Assembly (NCBI GenBank): GCA_015272325.1
Contig: JACYLU010000038.1
Location: 210,476-274,475 of the forward strand
Origin: Synechococcales cyanobacterium C42_A2020_086
GTDB lineage: Bacteria > Cyanobacteriota > Cyanobacteriia > Elainellales > Elainellaceae
DNA: 64,000 nucleotides
Direction: 5' to 3'
Shown: in pieces, positions 9,139 to 17,979 of the stretch
Position numbering within the stretch: the stretch's first letter is position 1
How the letters are laid out: each line of letters starts with the position of its first letter
Notes under the pieces: model-generated
The model's input: only the letters and a program-made list of their open reading frames with translations
What the model was told of the DNA's origin: nothing
The model's database searches: none
Program-made: the position numbers and the translations under genes

Positions 9139-10473
9139 TCACTGCCCAGAAGACTGTCCAGAAGATTGCCGTGCCGCTGGCCTCAGCAGCATACTTCGCA
9201 AGCGGATTGTCTCGCTGATGGCAAAAAACGCGGCACCGGTGAGCAAAAACTCCGCGAATTTGATGGGCGTCTTAATGTATTCATCTTGAAACAGCAGCAG
9301 AATCCCAGCCAGGGCAAGAATTACCGTGAAGCTAGCATCGTAGTCGCGGGCTAGCGGCGGATAGAGCGAGCGCAGCCCGAATAGTCCTGCTCCAGCACTA
9401 ATCAGCGCTACGGCTAGCAGCGTGATCCAGGTTTGCCCGTCAGACAGCATCACGCCCAATGCTCCCACAAAAGGCGCAAAGCGAGCCACAGCTAGAATTC
9501 GATTCAGCCGCGCCACAGAGGTAGTATCTACCAGTGAGGGGTTCGAGACCGAAGCAGAAGGCGAGGTGGCTGCAAAGGGCACTGAATAGGGGTCAGCCGC
9601 ATTGAAGAGCATCTGAGTAGACGGCAGGGGAACTGCCGCCGGAGTCGCGAGCGAATCAAGCAACTGCAAATCGCGCAGCACTTCGCCCACCGACTGGTAG
9701 CGGTCGCGGTGATGGTAGCGCACCATTTTTTCCAGCACATCCGCAAGTTCTGGCGAAACGACCGCGTAGGGCTGCCAGGCAAGTTCGCCGCTGGCGCTAT
9801 CTTCTGGCAACTGCGAGGGCAAGCGGCCAGTGAGGGCTTGAATCGCGATGACCCCTAGGGCATAGAGATCGCTGTTGGGACGCGGCTTGCCTTGGGCTTG
9901 CTCGGCGGGCATGTAGCCTGGAGTTCCAATCGCCACCGTCATGGCGGTGAGATCGGCTGCCGAGGCGAGTTGGGTTTGCATCTGCTTGACGGCCCCAAAG
10001 TCGATCAGCACTAGCTTACGGTCTGACTGGCGACGAATCAGGTTGGCAGGCTTGATATCGCGGTGGATGACGCCGCAGCGATGCACAAAGTCCAACACTT
10101 GCAGCACATCTTGCAGCAGCTCGCGCACCTGCCCCTCGCTCCATCGCTGACCAGGTGACAGTTCGGCAGCAAGCGACTGCCCAACAATCAGTTCTTGCAC
10201 CAAATAGAACTGCCCGTCGGCTTCAAAATAAGCCAGCAGTCGAGGAATTTGATCATGATTGCCCAACTGCTCCAGCGTTTCGGCTTCGCTATTGAATAAG
10301 CGACGGGCGATCGCGAGGTACTCCGGATTCGAATTCGCGGTTTTGAGCACCTTGAGGACACACTGGGGATTGCCTGGTCGGCGGGTGTCTTCAACGATGT
10401 AGGTGCTGCCAAAGCCGCCGGCACTCAGTCCCTCAACAACTCGGTACCGCCCGTCGAGTATCGTTCCTAGCAT
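9139..10473 (-). CDS. Ser/Thr protein kinase with C-terminal Ycf66-like membrane domain
   Basis: This 444-residue protein has an N-terminal Hanks-type kinase domain (about 10-275) and a C-terminal membrane region (about 325-430). Kinase motifs are complete: glycine-rich loop SAGGFGSTY, lysine in VLKVLK (Lys41/44), HRDIKPAN (Asp139, Lys141), DFG at 158-160 and a TPGYMPAEQ activation segment. The C-terminal part, with LARDYDASFT and a final ISETIRLR, resembles the core of Ycf66 rather than a generic membrane anchor. A linker rich in Pro/Ser lies between. The kinase is probably membrane-tethered with the catalytic domain in the cytoplasm. The neighbouring Ycf66-like gene supports a functional link. 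Confidence 0.85.
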   Translation of the reverse strand: MLGTILDGRYRVVEGLSAGGFGSTYIVEDTRRPGNPQCVLKVLKTANSNPEYLAIARRLFNSEAETLEQLGNHDQIPRLLAYFEADGQFYLVQELIVGQSLAAELSPGQRWSEGQVRELLQDVLQVLDFVHRCGVIHRDIKPANLIRRQSDRKLVLIDFGAVKQMQTQLASAADLTAMTVAIGTPGYMPAEQAQGKPRPNSDLYALGVIAIQALTGRLPSQLPEDSASGELAWQPYAVVSPELADVLEKMVRYHHRDRYQSVGEVLRDLQLLDSLATPAAVPLPSTQMLFNAADPYSVPFAATSPSASVSNPSLVDTTSVARLNRILAVARFAPFVGALGVMLSDGQTWITLLAVALISAGAGLFGLRSLYPPLARDYDASFTVILALAGILLLFQDEYIKTPIKFAEFLLTGAAFFAISETIRLRSMLLRPAARQSSGQSSGQ

Positions 10474-10557
10474 GGTGGTGACGATTAGCCGCTGGTTTCA
10501 CCCCTTCATCTTGCCATAGGATGTTGAGCAGCCGGACTCGTGATTTGGATGCCTAGT

Positions 10558-12561
10558 TCAGATGCCCAGTTTATAAATATCTCCCTTGAAGTAATCCGCG
10601 ACGTAGAGATTCCCCTGCTCGTCCTCCCCAAAGGTGGAAATGCCGTACGGCGTATCGTTCACCAATTTGTTCTCGACGGTGCCCCCAGCCGAGCGACGCG
10701 CTCCCCACAGCTTGCCATTGATGAAATCGCCGTAGAAGTAGATGCCCTGTAGCGACTGAAATTCATTACCCCGATAGACATAGCCCCCAGTAATAGAGCG
10801 GCCACCCTGCACATGGTCATATTCCAGCAGCGGCGGCGTCAAACCGCTAGTGCTACCGCCCGCATAGGGAATCGTGCCTTCCAGAATCTTCCAGCCATAG
10901 TTTTCACCGCCCCGAGACGCAGCTGGCTGGAAATTGACCTCCTCACGCGCACTCTGCCCAACATCGGCAATATACAGATCGCCAGTCTGCCGGTCAAACG
11001 ACAGCCGCCACGGATTGCGCAACCCTAGGGCCCAGATCTCATCTCGATAGCGATCGCTGGGATCGGTCGCCGCCAAAAATGGATTGCTAGCGGGAATTGC
11101 ATAGGTCGCCACGCCCGGAGACTCGACATCCAAGCGCAGAACTTTGCCCAGCAGTGATCCCGGATTTTGGGCATTGTTATCGGGATCGCCCCCGCCCCCA
11201 CCATCGCCCACACTGACATACAGATAGCCATCCGGGCCGAAGGCCAGCTTGCCGCCATTGTGGTTGGTGTAGGTGGGGTGAGGAATGGTCAGCAGCACCG
11301 TTTCGCTAGACGGATCCGCCGCCGTGCCGCTAGCGTTTGCCTGAAAGCGAGACAGAACAATGTCACCGTTCTGATTGGTGTAATAGGCATAGAGCCGCCG
11401 CGTGCTGGCATAGTTGGGCGAGAAGGCTAGGCTCAATAGACCTTCTTCGCCGCCACTCTTCACCCGACTGCTGATATCCAAAAACGGACTAGATTGCACC
11501 ACGCCCGATTGCACAACACGCACTCGTCCCGCTTGCTCCAGTACAAATAGCCGATTGCTGCCGTCTTTGGCATTCACAATATCCACGGGCTGCGTCAACC
11601 CGCCCGCATAGCGCGATAGAGAAATATCAGGTATGGGAGCCGCATCGCGAATATCGGCTTGGAAGGAGCCTAAGGACAGGGTGCGGTTGCGATTGCCGCT
11701 AATGTCACTCACCTGATTGGCCTGCAGCGTTAGGGTATAGCTGCCATTATCCGCCGCATCCCAACTGCCTCCCGGTGCTGCAATCCGGTAAGTAGCGGTG
11801 CGGGGAGTGCCATTCGTTGCAGTATCCACGCTGACGAATTGAGCGAGCTGATTAAATCCGTTGGGTCCCGTGACTCGAATATCGTTGTTGTCTAAGGACG
11901 AGACATCTACTCCAGTATCATCACGATAGGTAACGGTGAAATCATAGCTGCTTCCCCCTGATCCGGTCACATTGGCTGCTACTGCCGTTGCCGTAGGCAG
12001 TCCTCCAGGCGTCGTTCCAGATGTGAACAAACGACTTCCTGGAATAATTTCTCGGGCTTGCTGCGGACTCGACCAGAATAATCGCGCCAATGCGTTGCCA
12101 TCGTTCTCGTAATAGTCAAGCCGAATGTCATACTGCTTGTCCGCCTCCAACAAAATTTTGCCTTGGTGGGTTGCCGCTGTAGGACGCGATCGCCATTGAT
12201 CAATGATTTTTTTGCCGTTCACCCACAGCCGTACTCCATCATTTGCCCGCACCGAGAATGTGTATAGCTCAGAGTAGCGCGGCTGCACTTTTCCAGTCCA
12301 CCGCACCGAAAAAGTGTCGCTGCCCAGCCGAGGATCCGGTGAGCCACCCCGCCAGTTGAAGTTGACTCCGGCATCGGTGCGAGTGAGTTTCAGGTTGGTG
12401 AAATTAGCATTATCGAAATATTGACCGCGCAACCCATTGCCGCTGGAACTAGCGAGGCGAGTCAAACGCTGGCGGCGCAGAGTGGACGACAAACGTAGCG
12501 GAGCCTGAGTAACCGCCCGAGAGCGGGACAGGGAATCCGCAGAAAAAGCATTAGAGGTCAT
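10558..12561 (-). CDS. PA14 domain protein with soluble glucose/sorbosone dehydrogenase propeller
   Basis: From the start at 12561 this is 667 residues. A PA14 carbohydrate-binding domain (about 45-190) is followed by an Ig-like domain (about 200-310) and a six-bladed GSDH-type beta-propeller (about 315-665), the fold of PQQ-dependent sugar dehydrogenases. Motifs such as GEEGLLSLAFSP, NHNGGKLAFGPDG and VGDGGGGGDPDNNAQ are typical. The start at 12561 is chosen because GAGGAAAGG precedes it; an in-frame ATG at 12693 would add a hydrophobic 44-residue N-terminus that could be read as a signal peptide. It is likely exported and acts on extracellular sugars. Substrate and PQQ dependence are inferred from family. 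Confidence 0.85.
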   Translation of the reverse strand: MTSNAFSADSLSRSRAVTQAPLRLSSTLRRQRLTRLASSSGNGLRGQYFDNANFTNLKLTRTDAGVNFNWRGGSPDPRLGSDTFSVRWTGKVQPRYSELYTFSVRANDGVRLWVNGKKIIDQWRSRPTAATHQGKILLEADKQYDIRLDYYENDGNALARLFWSSPQQAREIIPGSRLFTSGTTPGGLPTATAVAANVTGSGGSSYDFTVTYRDDTGVDVSSLDNNDIRVTGPNGFNQLAQFVSVDTATNGTPRTATYRIAAPGGSWDAADNGSYTLTLQANQVSDISGNRNRTLSLGSFQADIRDAAPIPDISLSRYAGGLTQPVDIVNAKDGSNRLFVLEQAGRVRVVQSGVVQSSPFLDISSRVKSGGEEGLLSLAFSPNYASTRRLYAYYTNQNGDIVLSRFQANASGTAADPSSETVLLTIPHPTYTNHNGGKLAFGPDGYLYVSVGDGGGGGDPDNNAQNPGSLLGKVLRLDVESPGVATYAIPASNPFLAATDPSDRYRDEIWALGLRNPWRLSFDRQTGDLYIADVGQSAREEVNFQPAASRGGENYGWKILEGTIPYAGGSTSGLTPPLLEYDHVQGGRSITGGYVYRGNEFQSLQGIYFYGDFINGKLWGARRSAGGTVENKLVNDTPYGISTFGEDEQGNLYVADYFKGDIYKLGI

Positions 12562-12869
12562 ATACCTTTCCTCAAGGTGTACAGAAGCGGTAGAGCACCC
12601 TGGGAAAGAAAAAGTGTTAATCACTGCAACAACATACTCAATGCCAGAGCAGACCAGAGCGGCTAGCAGAGAGCAAACAGCAGCTTGAATCACGTGTGGC
12701 TCAGCACCATGAACTCTATCCAGCCGACTGCTACTGAGCCAGAATGTCTAGCGCCAAACTGTCTAACACTGTCTAACAGGGGCACAAACCAGGCAAAATT
12801 CCAAATTAGCGGCTGCGATGTAGAGAACACACAAATCCCACAGCAGAACCTGCCGCAATCTATTTGCGC
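12562..12869. other. 308 bp divergent intergenic region
   Basis: This holds the 5' region of the PA14/GSDH gene (ribosome-binding site at 12565-12573) and the promoter side of the plus-strand small ORF and Uma2 gene. Near 12755-12780 the motif CTGTCTAAC occurs twice in tandem. No RNA gene or terminator is evident. Confidence 0.5.
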
Positions 12870-13100
12870 ATGACTAACCCAATGACATGCGATGGCTTCA
12901 ATCTACCACCGGAGCCGCGGCTTGTCCAGATTTCCAGCTATGGTATAGATTTGAAGCATGAGTCCCTCCCACCTGCCCAATATTACGACAATTCCACTGC
13001 TGAAGCCGCCATCGCTGGAAGTACCATTAGCTACTCTGCTCAAATTGCCAATGGACTGTTTCACCTCGATATAATTGAGCAATCCTTGGTGGAGGCATGA
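12870..13100 (+). CDS. Small hypothetical protein upstream of Uma2 gene
   Basis: This is a 76-residue frame of unknown function, mostly polar with no membrane segment. An in-frame TTG six bases upstream is an alternative start. It ends 3 bp before the Uma2 start and shares that gene's upstream GGAGG, an arrangement typical of translational coupling. No antitoxin or DNA-binding motif is recognisable. It is kept as a probable small gene because of its position. Confidence 0.45.
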   Translation: MTNPMTCDGFNLPPEPRLVQISSYGIDLKHESLPPAQYYDNSTAEAAIAGSTISYSAQIANGLFHLDIIEQSLVEA

Positions 13101-13103
13101 GAC

Positions 13104-13934
13104 ATGACCTCAGAGACGGCTCTAAATCTTCAGACTGAAGCATTGCCCGATTGGGAAGCTCCATCCCCGCCGACTGACTTAATCTTCGATGATGGAGAAC
13201 CCTTGGAAAGTAATCGTCATCGGATTGCGATGAATGTGTTGATTCGTTCGGCTCAGCAAGCGCTGGTATCCCGACCCGACAGCTTTGTTGGTGGCAATAT
13301 GTTTGTTTACTACAGCCGCAACCAAGCCATGAACCGCGACTTTAGAGGTCCCGACTTTTTCGTGGTCCTTGGGGTTGATCCGAATCGCGAGCGGCAAGGC
13401 TGGGTGGTTTGGGAAGAATCTGGGCGCTACCCCGACGTGATTATTGAACTACTTTCCCCGAGTACTGCCGCTGTTGATCGCGGCGTCAAAAAAGATCTCT
13501 ATGAGCAGGTTTTTCGCACGCCCGACTATTTTGTTTTCGATCCGTTCGACCCCACAACTCTGGCAGGCTGGCGGCTCGATCTAGCCCACGGCTATCAACC
13601 TCTACCGGCAAACGAGCGCGGCTGGCTCTGGTGCGAAACCTTAGGATTATGGCTCGGAACCTGGGAAGGAACAATCGATCGAGAGCCAATGACGGGAAGC
13701 TGCTCATGGTTACGGTTTTATACCCCCTCAGGGGAACTAGTGTTGCTGCCCGAGGAGGTTGCTCAACAGCGAGCTGAACAGGAAAAACAGCGAGCCGAAC
13801 AGGAAAAACAGCGAGCCGAACAGGAAAAACAGCGAGCCGAGCAGGAAAAACAGCGAGCTGAACAGGAAAAACAGCGAGCCGAACGATTCGCAGCTAAACT
13901 GCGAGAATTGGGAGTTGACCCCTCAACCCTGTAA
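13104..13934 (+). CDS. Uma2 family (DUF820) protein with heptad-repeat C-terminus
   Basis: This 276-residue protein has a PD-(D/E)XK-like Uma2 domain (about 20-200), shown by GPDFFVVLGV, a PDVIIELLSPSTA segment and a following Lys-Tyr block (KKDLYEQVF). The residues fit the family's nuclease-like fold. After residue 220 comes a charged tail of five exact QRAEQEK heptads plus a sixth partial copy, then FAAKLRELGVDPSTL. Such tails predict a long single helix or coiled coil and are common in cyanobacterial Uma2 proteins. GGAGG about 13 bp upstream supports the start. Uma2 genes occur in many copies in cyanobacteria and their role is unknown. A second, shorter member lies at 62981. Confidence 0.87.
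   Translation: MTSETALNLQTEALPDWEAPSPPTDLIFDDGEPLESNRHRIAMNVLIRSAQQALVSRPDSFVGGNMFVYYSRNQAMNRDFRGPDFFVVLGVDPNRERQGWVVWEESGRYPDVIIELLSPSTAAVDRGVKKDLYEQVFRTPDYFVFDPFDPTTLAGWRLDLAHGYQPLPANERGWLWCETLGLWLGTWEGTIDREPMTGSCSWLRFYTPSGELVLLPEEVAQQRAEQEKQRAEQEKQRAEQEKQRAEQEKQRAEQEKQRAERFAAKLRELGVDPSTL
13767..13886 (+). repeat. Coding 21-bp tandem repeat (heptad QRAEQEK)
   Basis: Six units of 21 bp begin CAGCGAGC and differ only at silent or near-silent positions; the last is partial. They encode the coiled-coil tail of the Uma2 protein. Near-identity suggests recent expansion by slippage. Confidence 0.9.
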
Positions 13935-13959
13935 ATCCCAAGGTTTTGTTGACTATCCT

Positions 13960-14796
13960 TCAACCCTTGCTGCCTGTAAACCGCACACCCTCGATGAAGT
14001 AGCGATTGAAAAAAGCGTAGAGCGCTAGGACTGGCAGGGTAAAGATCATCGAGGCAGCCATGATCAGGTTCCAATAGCTGATGTATTGTCCCTTAAAGGT
14101 ATTCAACCCCAGCGGCAGGGTAAACATATCGGGGTCAAATAAAATCACGAGCGGTAGCAGAAAATTATTCCAGCTTCCCATAAAAACCAGAATAGCTTGG
14201 GCAGCTAGGGCAGGTTTAGCTAGCGGCAGCACAATCTGCCAAAATGTTTGAAAGCGATTCAGACCATCGAGGGCAGCCGCCTCTTCCAGCTCTTTGGGAA
14301 AGCTGACAAAAAACTGCCGCATCATAAAGATGAACGTGGCGTTGACCATCGCAGGCACAATCATGCCCTGGTAGGAGTTTAGCCAGCCTAAGGTTTTCAG
14401 AATCAGAAAGGTAGGAATGAGAGTAACTTGAAGCGGCACAGCTAAAACCGCCAAAATCAGGAAAAACAGGCTATTACGTCCCCAGAAGTGCAGTCGCGCC
14501 AGCGCATAACCCGCCATGGAATTAAAAAGTAAATTCAGCAGCGTCACGCTTACGGCAATGATGATACTGTTTCCTAGCCAGCGCAGGAATAATGGCTCCT
14601 GAAGAAACACCTGCTGATAGTTCTCCAGAGTGAACTGGTGTGGAATCCAATGATTTTCACCGCTGATAATTTCCGATAGCGGCTTCACCGAGGCCGAGAG
14701 TGCCCAAACAAAAGGAATCAGCGTGATCACTCCATAAAGCCCCAACCCACCATAAAGCAGGAATGTTCCTAATAGGCGTAAAATCGTTGATTTCAT
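13960..14796 (-). CDS. Carbohydrate ABC transporter permease (MalG/ThuG type)
   Basis: This 278-residue inner-membrane permease has six predicted helices. The cytoplasmic EAA loop reads EEAAALDGLNRFQTFWQIVLPLAKPALA (about 185-212), the docking site for the ATPase. It belongs to the MalG branch of CUT1 sugar importers. It starts 15 bp downstream of the partner permease gene, so the two form an operon. Neither a substrate-binding protein nor an ATPase gene is adjacent; the shared MsmK/UgpC-type ATPase is usually elsewhere in cyanobacteria. The sugar is unknown. Confidence 0.9.
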   Translation of the reverse strand: MKSTILRLLGTFLLYGGLGLYGVITLIPFVWALSASVKPLSEIISGENHWIPHQFTLENYQQVFLQEPLFLRWLGNSIIIAVSVTLLNLLFNSMAGYALARLHFWGRNSLFFLILAVLAVPLQVTLIPTFLILKTLGWLNSYQGMIVPAMVNATFIFMMRQFFVSFPKELEEAAALDGLNRFQTFWQIVLPLAKPALAAQAILVFMGSWNNFLLPLVILFDPDMFTLPLGLNTFKGQYISYWNLIMAASMIFTLPVLALYAFFNRYFIEGVRFTGSKG

Positions 14797-14811
14797 AGCA
14801 GCTTAAGGCAA

Positions 14812-15714
14812 TCAACGGGAATGATCGAACCACGAGCGTTGCAGCAGCGTCACCGTGATAATGACGAGTGCTAACAGCAGAGCTATCACCGCTGCATAAC
14901 CTAACTGTAAATCACGAAAGACATACTGATAAATTAATAGAACTAACGTTAGCGTAGCATTATTGGGACCACCCGAGCCGTTGGAAAAAATATAGGTTTG
15001 ATCAAAAAGCTGAAACGTGCCAATAATGCCCATTGTGATCACGAAAAAGGTGACAGGCCTCAACAGCGGCACCGTAATATAGAGAAATTGTTCCCAGGCA
15101 GTAGCACCATCAATCTTGGCAGCTTCATAAAGCTCGCGCGGAATATCCTGCAAGGCCGCTAGGTAAATAATCATGTACAGCGGTGCGGTGGACCAGATAT
15201 TCATTAGCATAATGCTTTTGAGGGCGACCGCTGGATTCTTCAACCAGTTATAAGTAGGAAGTCCGAGATGACTTAAAATGTGATTAAGTAACCCCTCGCT
15301 ATTGTAAATCCACATAAAAATTAGGGTTAGAACAGCGGAGGAAGTTACCGTTGGTAAGAAATAAAGAACTCGCCATATCTGCTGTCCCCGAACGCCGGCA
15401 TTCAGCGTCACTGCCAACACCAGCGCTAGCAGCGTTTGACTAGGAACGACAATCGCAACATATTCAACCGTATTACGTAGGGCTATCCAAACGCGATCAT
15501 CTGCTATGAGGCGCGCAAAGTTGCGGATGCCTACAAACTCGTACTGCACCTCGCCCAAAAGCTGCACCTTATGCACACAAAGCACTAGCGTGTAGGCAAT
15601 GGGCAGCACAATAAAGGTGCCAATAACCAACAGCGCAGGTGCTACAAAACTGTAGCTGCTGATGGTTTCTTTAAAATCAGCAGGGAGCTTGTTCTGCATT
15701 GTTCTATCAACCAA
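14812..15714 (-). CDS. Carbohydrate ABC transporter permease (MalF/UgpA type)
   Basis: This 300-residue permease has six predicted membrane helices and an EAA loop (ELYEAAKIDGATAWEQFLYITVPLLRP region, about 195-220). It is the MalF-type half of the heterodimeric pore with the downstream gene. It would import a sugar or sugar-like solute across the plasma membrane. The usual binding-protein gene is absent upstream, where a PRC-barrel gene lies instead. The N-terminus (MVDRTMQNKL) could also start at the inner ATG. Confidence 0.9.
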   Translation of the reverse strand: MVDRTMQNKLPADFKETISSYSFVAPALLVIGTFIVLPIAYTLVLCVHKVQLLGEVQYEFVGIRNFARLIADDRVWIALRNTVEYVAIVVPSQTLLALVLAVTLNAGVRGQQIWRVLYFLPTVTSSAVLTLIFMWIYNSEGLLNHILSHLGLPTYNWLKNPAVALKSIMLMNIWSTAPLYMIIYLAALQDIPRELYEAAKIDGATAWEQFLYITVPLLRPVTFFVITMGIIGTFQLFDQTYIFSNGSGGPNNATLTLVLLIYQYVFRDLQLGYAAVIALLLALVIITVTLLQRSWFDHSR

Positions 15715-15808
15715 TCAGCCAACTCAGCGGTGCGGCATCACCAGTAGAGGCGGCTGCGCTGATTCGGTACCCTAACTTGGAACCTAGGCTCGAACGATTA
15801 CTCTCGAA

Positions 15809-16777
15809 CTATTGCTGCTGCTCGCTCAACCACTGACAATACTGCTCGTGCAGTTCCCGATCCTCAAACACCAACCTTACTCTATCCTCTCGGAAACGAG
15901 TCGATTTTGCCAAGCGGTTGAGGATCTGTTGAGCCACAGGAATCGAGATTGCTGGCAAAGCTTCGCCAGTAGCAGTACTCAACTCATGTTGAGAGGGTGC
16001 TTGCAGGTTTAAGCTATCTGACAAACTATCAGAGAATTCAGGTCCTAGATCGATGGTTGCCAACGGCTTGAGTTCCGGGCTGACCTGTTCAACGATCAAT
16101 TTCTCCCGCCGCACGGGCACTTCCACTAGGCGCGTTTCGATCACTTTGCGAACAATCACCTCACCGATTTTGCGCCGCTGACGATCGACAATCAGCCGTT
16201 CTTCTAGCAATGGTACTGTCTCTTCAGCTACCGTCTTGGACGGTTTAGCTTTAGGAGCTGTGGATGGTTCCGTCAGAGGACCCTCTGCTGCAGTGTTTAC
16301 TGCCGTAGGGCTTTCCAAGATCGGAGCAGCAATCTCCACTGGTATCCAGGTTTGAACCGGTGCCTCTAAGGGAGCCGATGCCTCTAGAGGGGCAGATGCC
16401 TCTAGTGGATAGGCAATAGTACCATAAACATCTTGCCCTGCGGTCTGATCTTGCCCTGCGGTCTGCAAGGGTGAGACCTCACTGCTTCGATAGGAAGGCA
16501 AGCGCTCTAACTCTGCTGCACTCACCTCTGGAACATAGATGCGTCGTTCAGCAGGCAAGAGCTGGAATTTTTTCAGGGGCACCATTACCTGCCGTCGAGA
16601 AAACCAGGAGCCGATCTCCAACACGACATAGTACTGCTGGTTGTCGTCGATCAAAACATCGACAACTTTGCCTAGTGTGGCATCGCGATCGCTTGTCAGC
16701 GTAAAACGATGAATATCGACATCGCCAAAGGTGCGGCGGTAGTGCGAGTCAGTTGCATCTAGCTTAAAAAGAGCCAT
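15809..16777 (-). CDS. PRC-barrel and DUF2382 domain protein
   Basis: This 322-residue protein has an N-terminal PRC-barrel (about 5-90), a low-complexity Pro/Ala-rich linker containing three repeats of APLEASA-like sequence (about 125-145) and a DUF2382 segment (about 195-240, with EERLIVDRQRRKIGEVIVRK). These domains often occur in stress-related cyanobacterial proteins. It follows a longer paralogue directly upstream in the same orientation, indicating duplication. No signal peptide or membrane segment is seen. A C-terminal extension of about 80 residues is unassigned. Confidence 0.8.
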   Translation of the reverse strand: MALFKLDATDSHYRRTFGDVDIHRFTLTSDRDATLGKVVDVLIDDNQQYYVVLEIGSWFSRRQVMVPLKKFQLLPAERRIYVPEVSAAELERLPSYRSSEVSPLQTAGQDQTAGQDVYGTIAYPLEASAPLEASAPLEAPVQTWIPVEIAAPILESPTAVNTAAEGPLTEPSTAPKAKPSKTVAEETVPLLEERLIVDRQRRKIGEVIVRKVIETRLVEVPVRREKLIVEQVSPELKPLATIDLGPEFSDSLSDSLNLQAPSQHELSTATGEALPAISIPVAQQILNRLAKSTRFREDRVRLVFEDRELHEQYCQWLSEQQQ

Positions 16778-16912
16778 GATTCAAAATAGAGAGCAAGAGA
16801 AGCAAAATATGAGAGCTATCCCCTGCAGAGGAATTTGCCAATGCAGAGGATAGTTTTGAAGAGAACTCAATCAGAGAACTCGTCGATCTGCGAGTGATGC
16901 CCTAGTCGCACA

Positions 16913-17830
16913 CTAGTCGCGGATATTCGGATTCCCTTCCTTGTTGATGTCGAGCTGCTCACGACGGACAGTTTCGTCAGCCTCAACAACCTCGCGATCC
17001 ACTTCCTTGCGCACCCGCACTTCCTCACGCACAAAGGCTTCCTTGCGAATCTCAGGCGTTTCTTCGTATACCTCCATGCGCACCACTTCACCTTCGTTGA
17101 AGGCATCGGTGCCAACGGTTGCACTTACTTCGCTCGAGGACGGGTTCACCCGCTCTACGACAACTCGCTCCTTCTCAATCGGCACAGACACATGCTGAGT
17201 TTCGGTCTCTACACGCTTGCCAACCGTTACTTCTCCAGCCTTACGGCGAGAGGAACCAGCAACCAGACGCTCTTCATAGAGCTTCAGGGTTTGATCCCGA
17301 TCGTTGAAGTTGTACAGATCAGCATCATAGTCGTAGCGGTAGCTGTCGCGATCATAAGCCCCTGCTTGGTAGTCGAATGTGCGATCAGATACGGCTCCAC
17401 TGCCGGCTGCCATGCTAGCGGACGCTGAAGTTGGATCTACCGTCGTGGTGGACTGCATCATTGCCGGATTAGACTCCCGACGATACACACCACGCACCCG
17501 CTCTTCGTAATCGTAATCCATCGTCATGTCAGAGTTGTACTCGGGCAAATTCTCAACTTGCTCGCGAGTCAATCCATCGACATATACCCGCTTGTTGTTA
17601 TAATCGATGCGAGCGCGTCCAATTGGCAGCAACACTTTTTTGCCAAAAATCCAAGCCCCTGTATTGATCACCAGGTAGCGGAAGCGTCCATCTTCATCAA
17701 CCAGCAGATCATCGACCGAGCCAACTTTGTCATCTCCTGCCCCTGCATACAGGCTGTAGGACAGAATATCATGATCGCCAAATTGATCTCGGTAGTCTGG
17801 ATAGAAATCTCTAATCTTGTGTAATGCCAT
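16913..17830 (-). CDS. PRC-barrel and DUF2382 domain stress-type protein
   Basis: This 305-residue acidic protein has a PRC-barrel at about 5-85, an Asp/Tyr-rich middle (YDRDSYRYDYDADLYN, about 155-175) and a full DUF2382 domain (about 180-295) with paired strands ending in EEVRVRKEVDREVVEADETVR. The architecture matches conserved bacterial YsnF/AvaK-like stress proteins. It precedes a diverged paralogue by 135 bp on the same strand and probably shares its promoter. Function is unknown beyond association with osmotic or general stress in related proteins. Confidence 0.82.
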   Translation of the reverse strand: MALHKIRDFYPDYRDQFGDHDILSYSLYAGAGDDKVGSVDDLLVDEDGRFRYLVINTGAWIFGKKVLLPIGRARIDYNNKRVYVDGLTREQVENLPEYNSDMTMDYDYEERVRGVYRRESNPAMMQSTTTVDPTSASASMAAGSGAVSDRTFDYQAGAYDRDSYRYDYDADLYNFNDRDQTLKLYEERLVAGSSRRKAGEVTVGKRVETETQHVSVPIEKERVVVERVNPSSSEVSATVGTDAFNEGEVVRMEVYEETPEIRKEAFVREEVRVRKEVDREVVEADETVRREQLDINKEGNPNIRD

Positions 17831-17919
17831 CTTGTCTTACCTCAATGCTTCAAGCTTCAAACAAGCTGTTATTAACACAGTAGAAAGTGCAGCCTCATCC
17901 TCCATCTGTCTGCTGGCCT

Positions 17920-17941
17920 AAAAGCCCCCATCTTTTGGGGG
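17920..17941 (-). terminator. Intrinsic terminator after giant kinase gene
   Basis: On the minus strand CCCCCA, a short loop and TGGGGG are followed by CTTTTAG. It lies 39 bp beyond the stop of the hybrid kinase gene and before the DUF2382 gene, separating the two minus-strand units. Confidence 0.75.
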
Positions 17942-17979
17942 AGATCTGAAGGTGGCTAGGGAGTTTGGGCAGTATCGCC

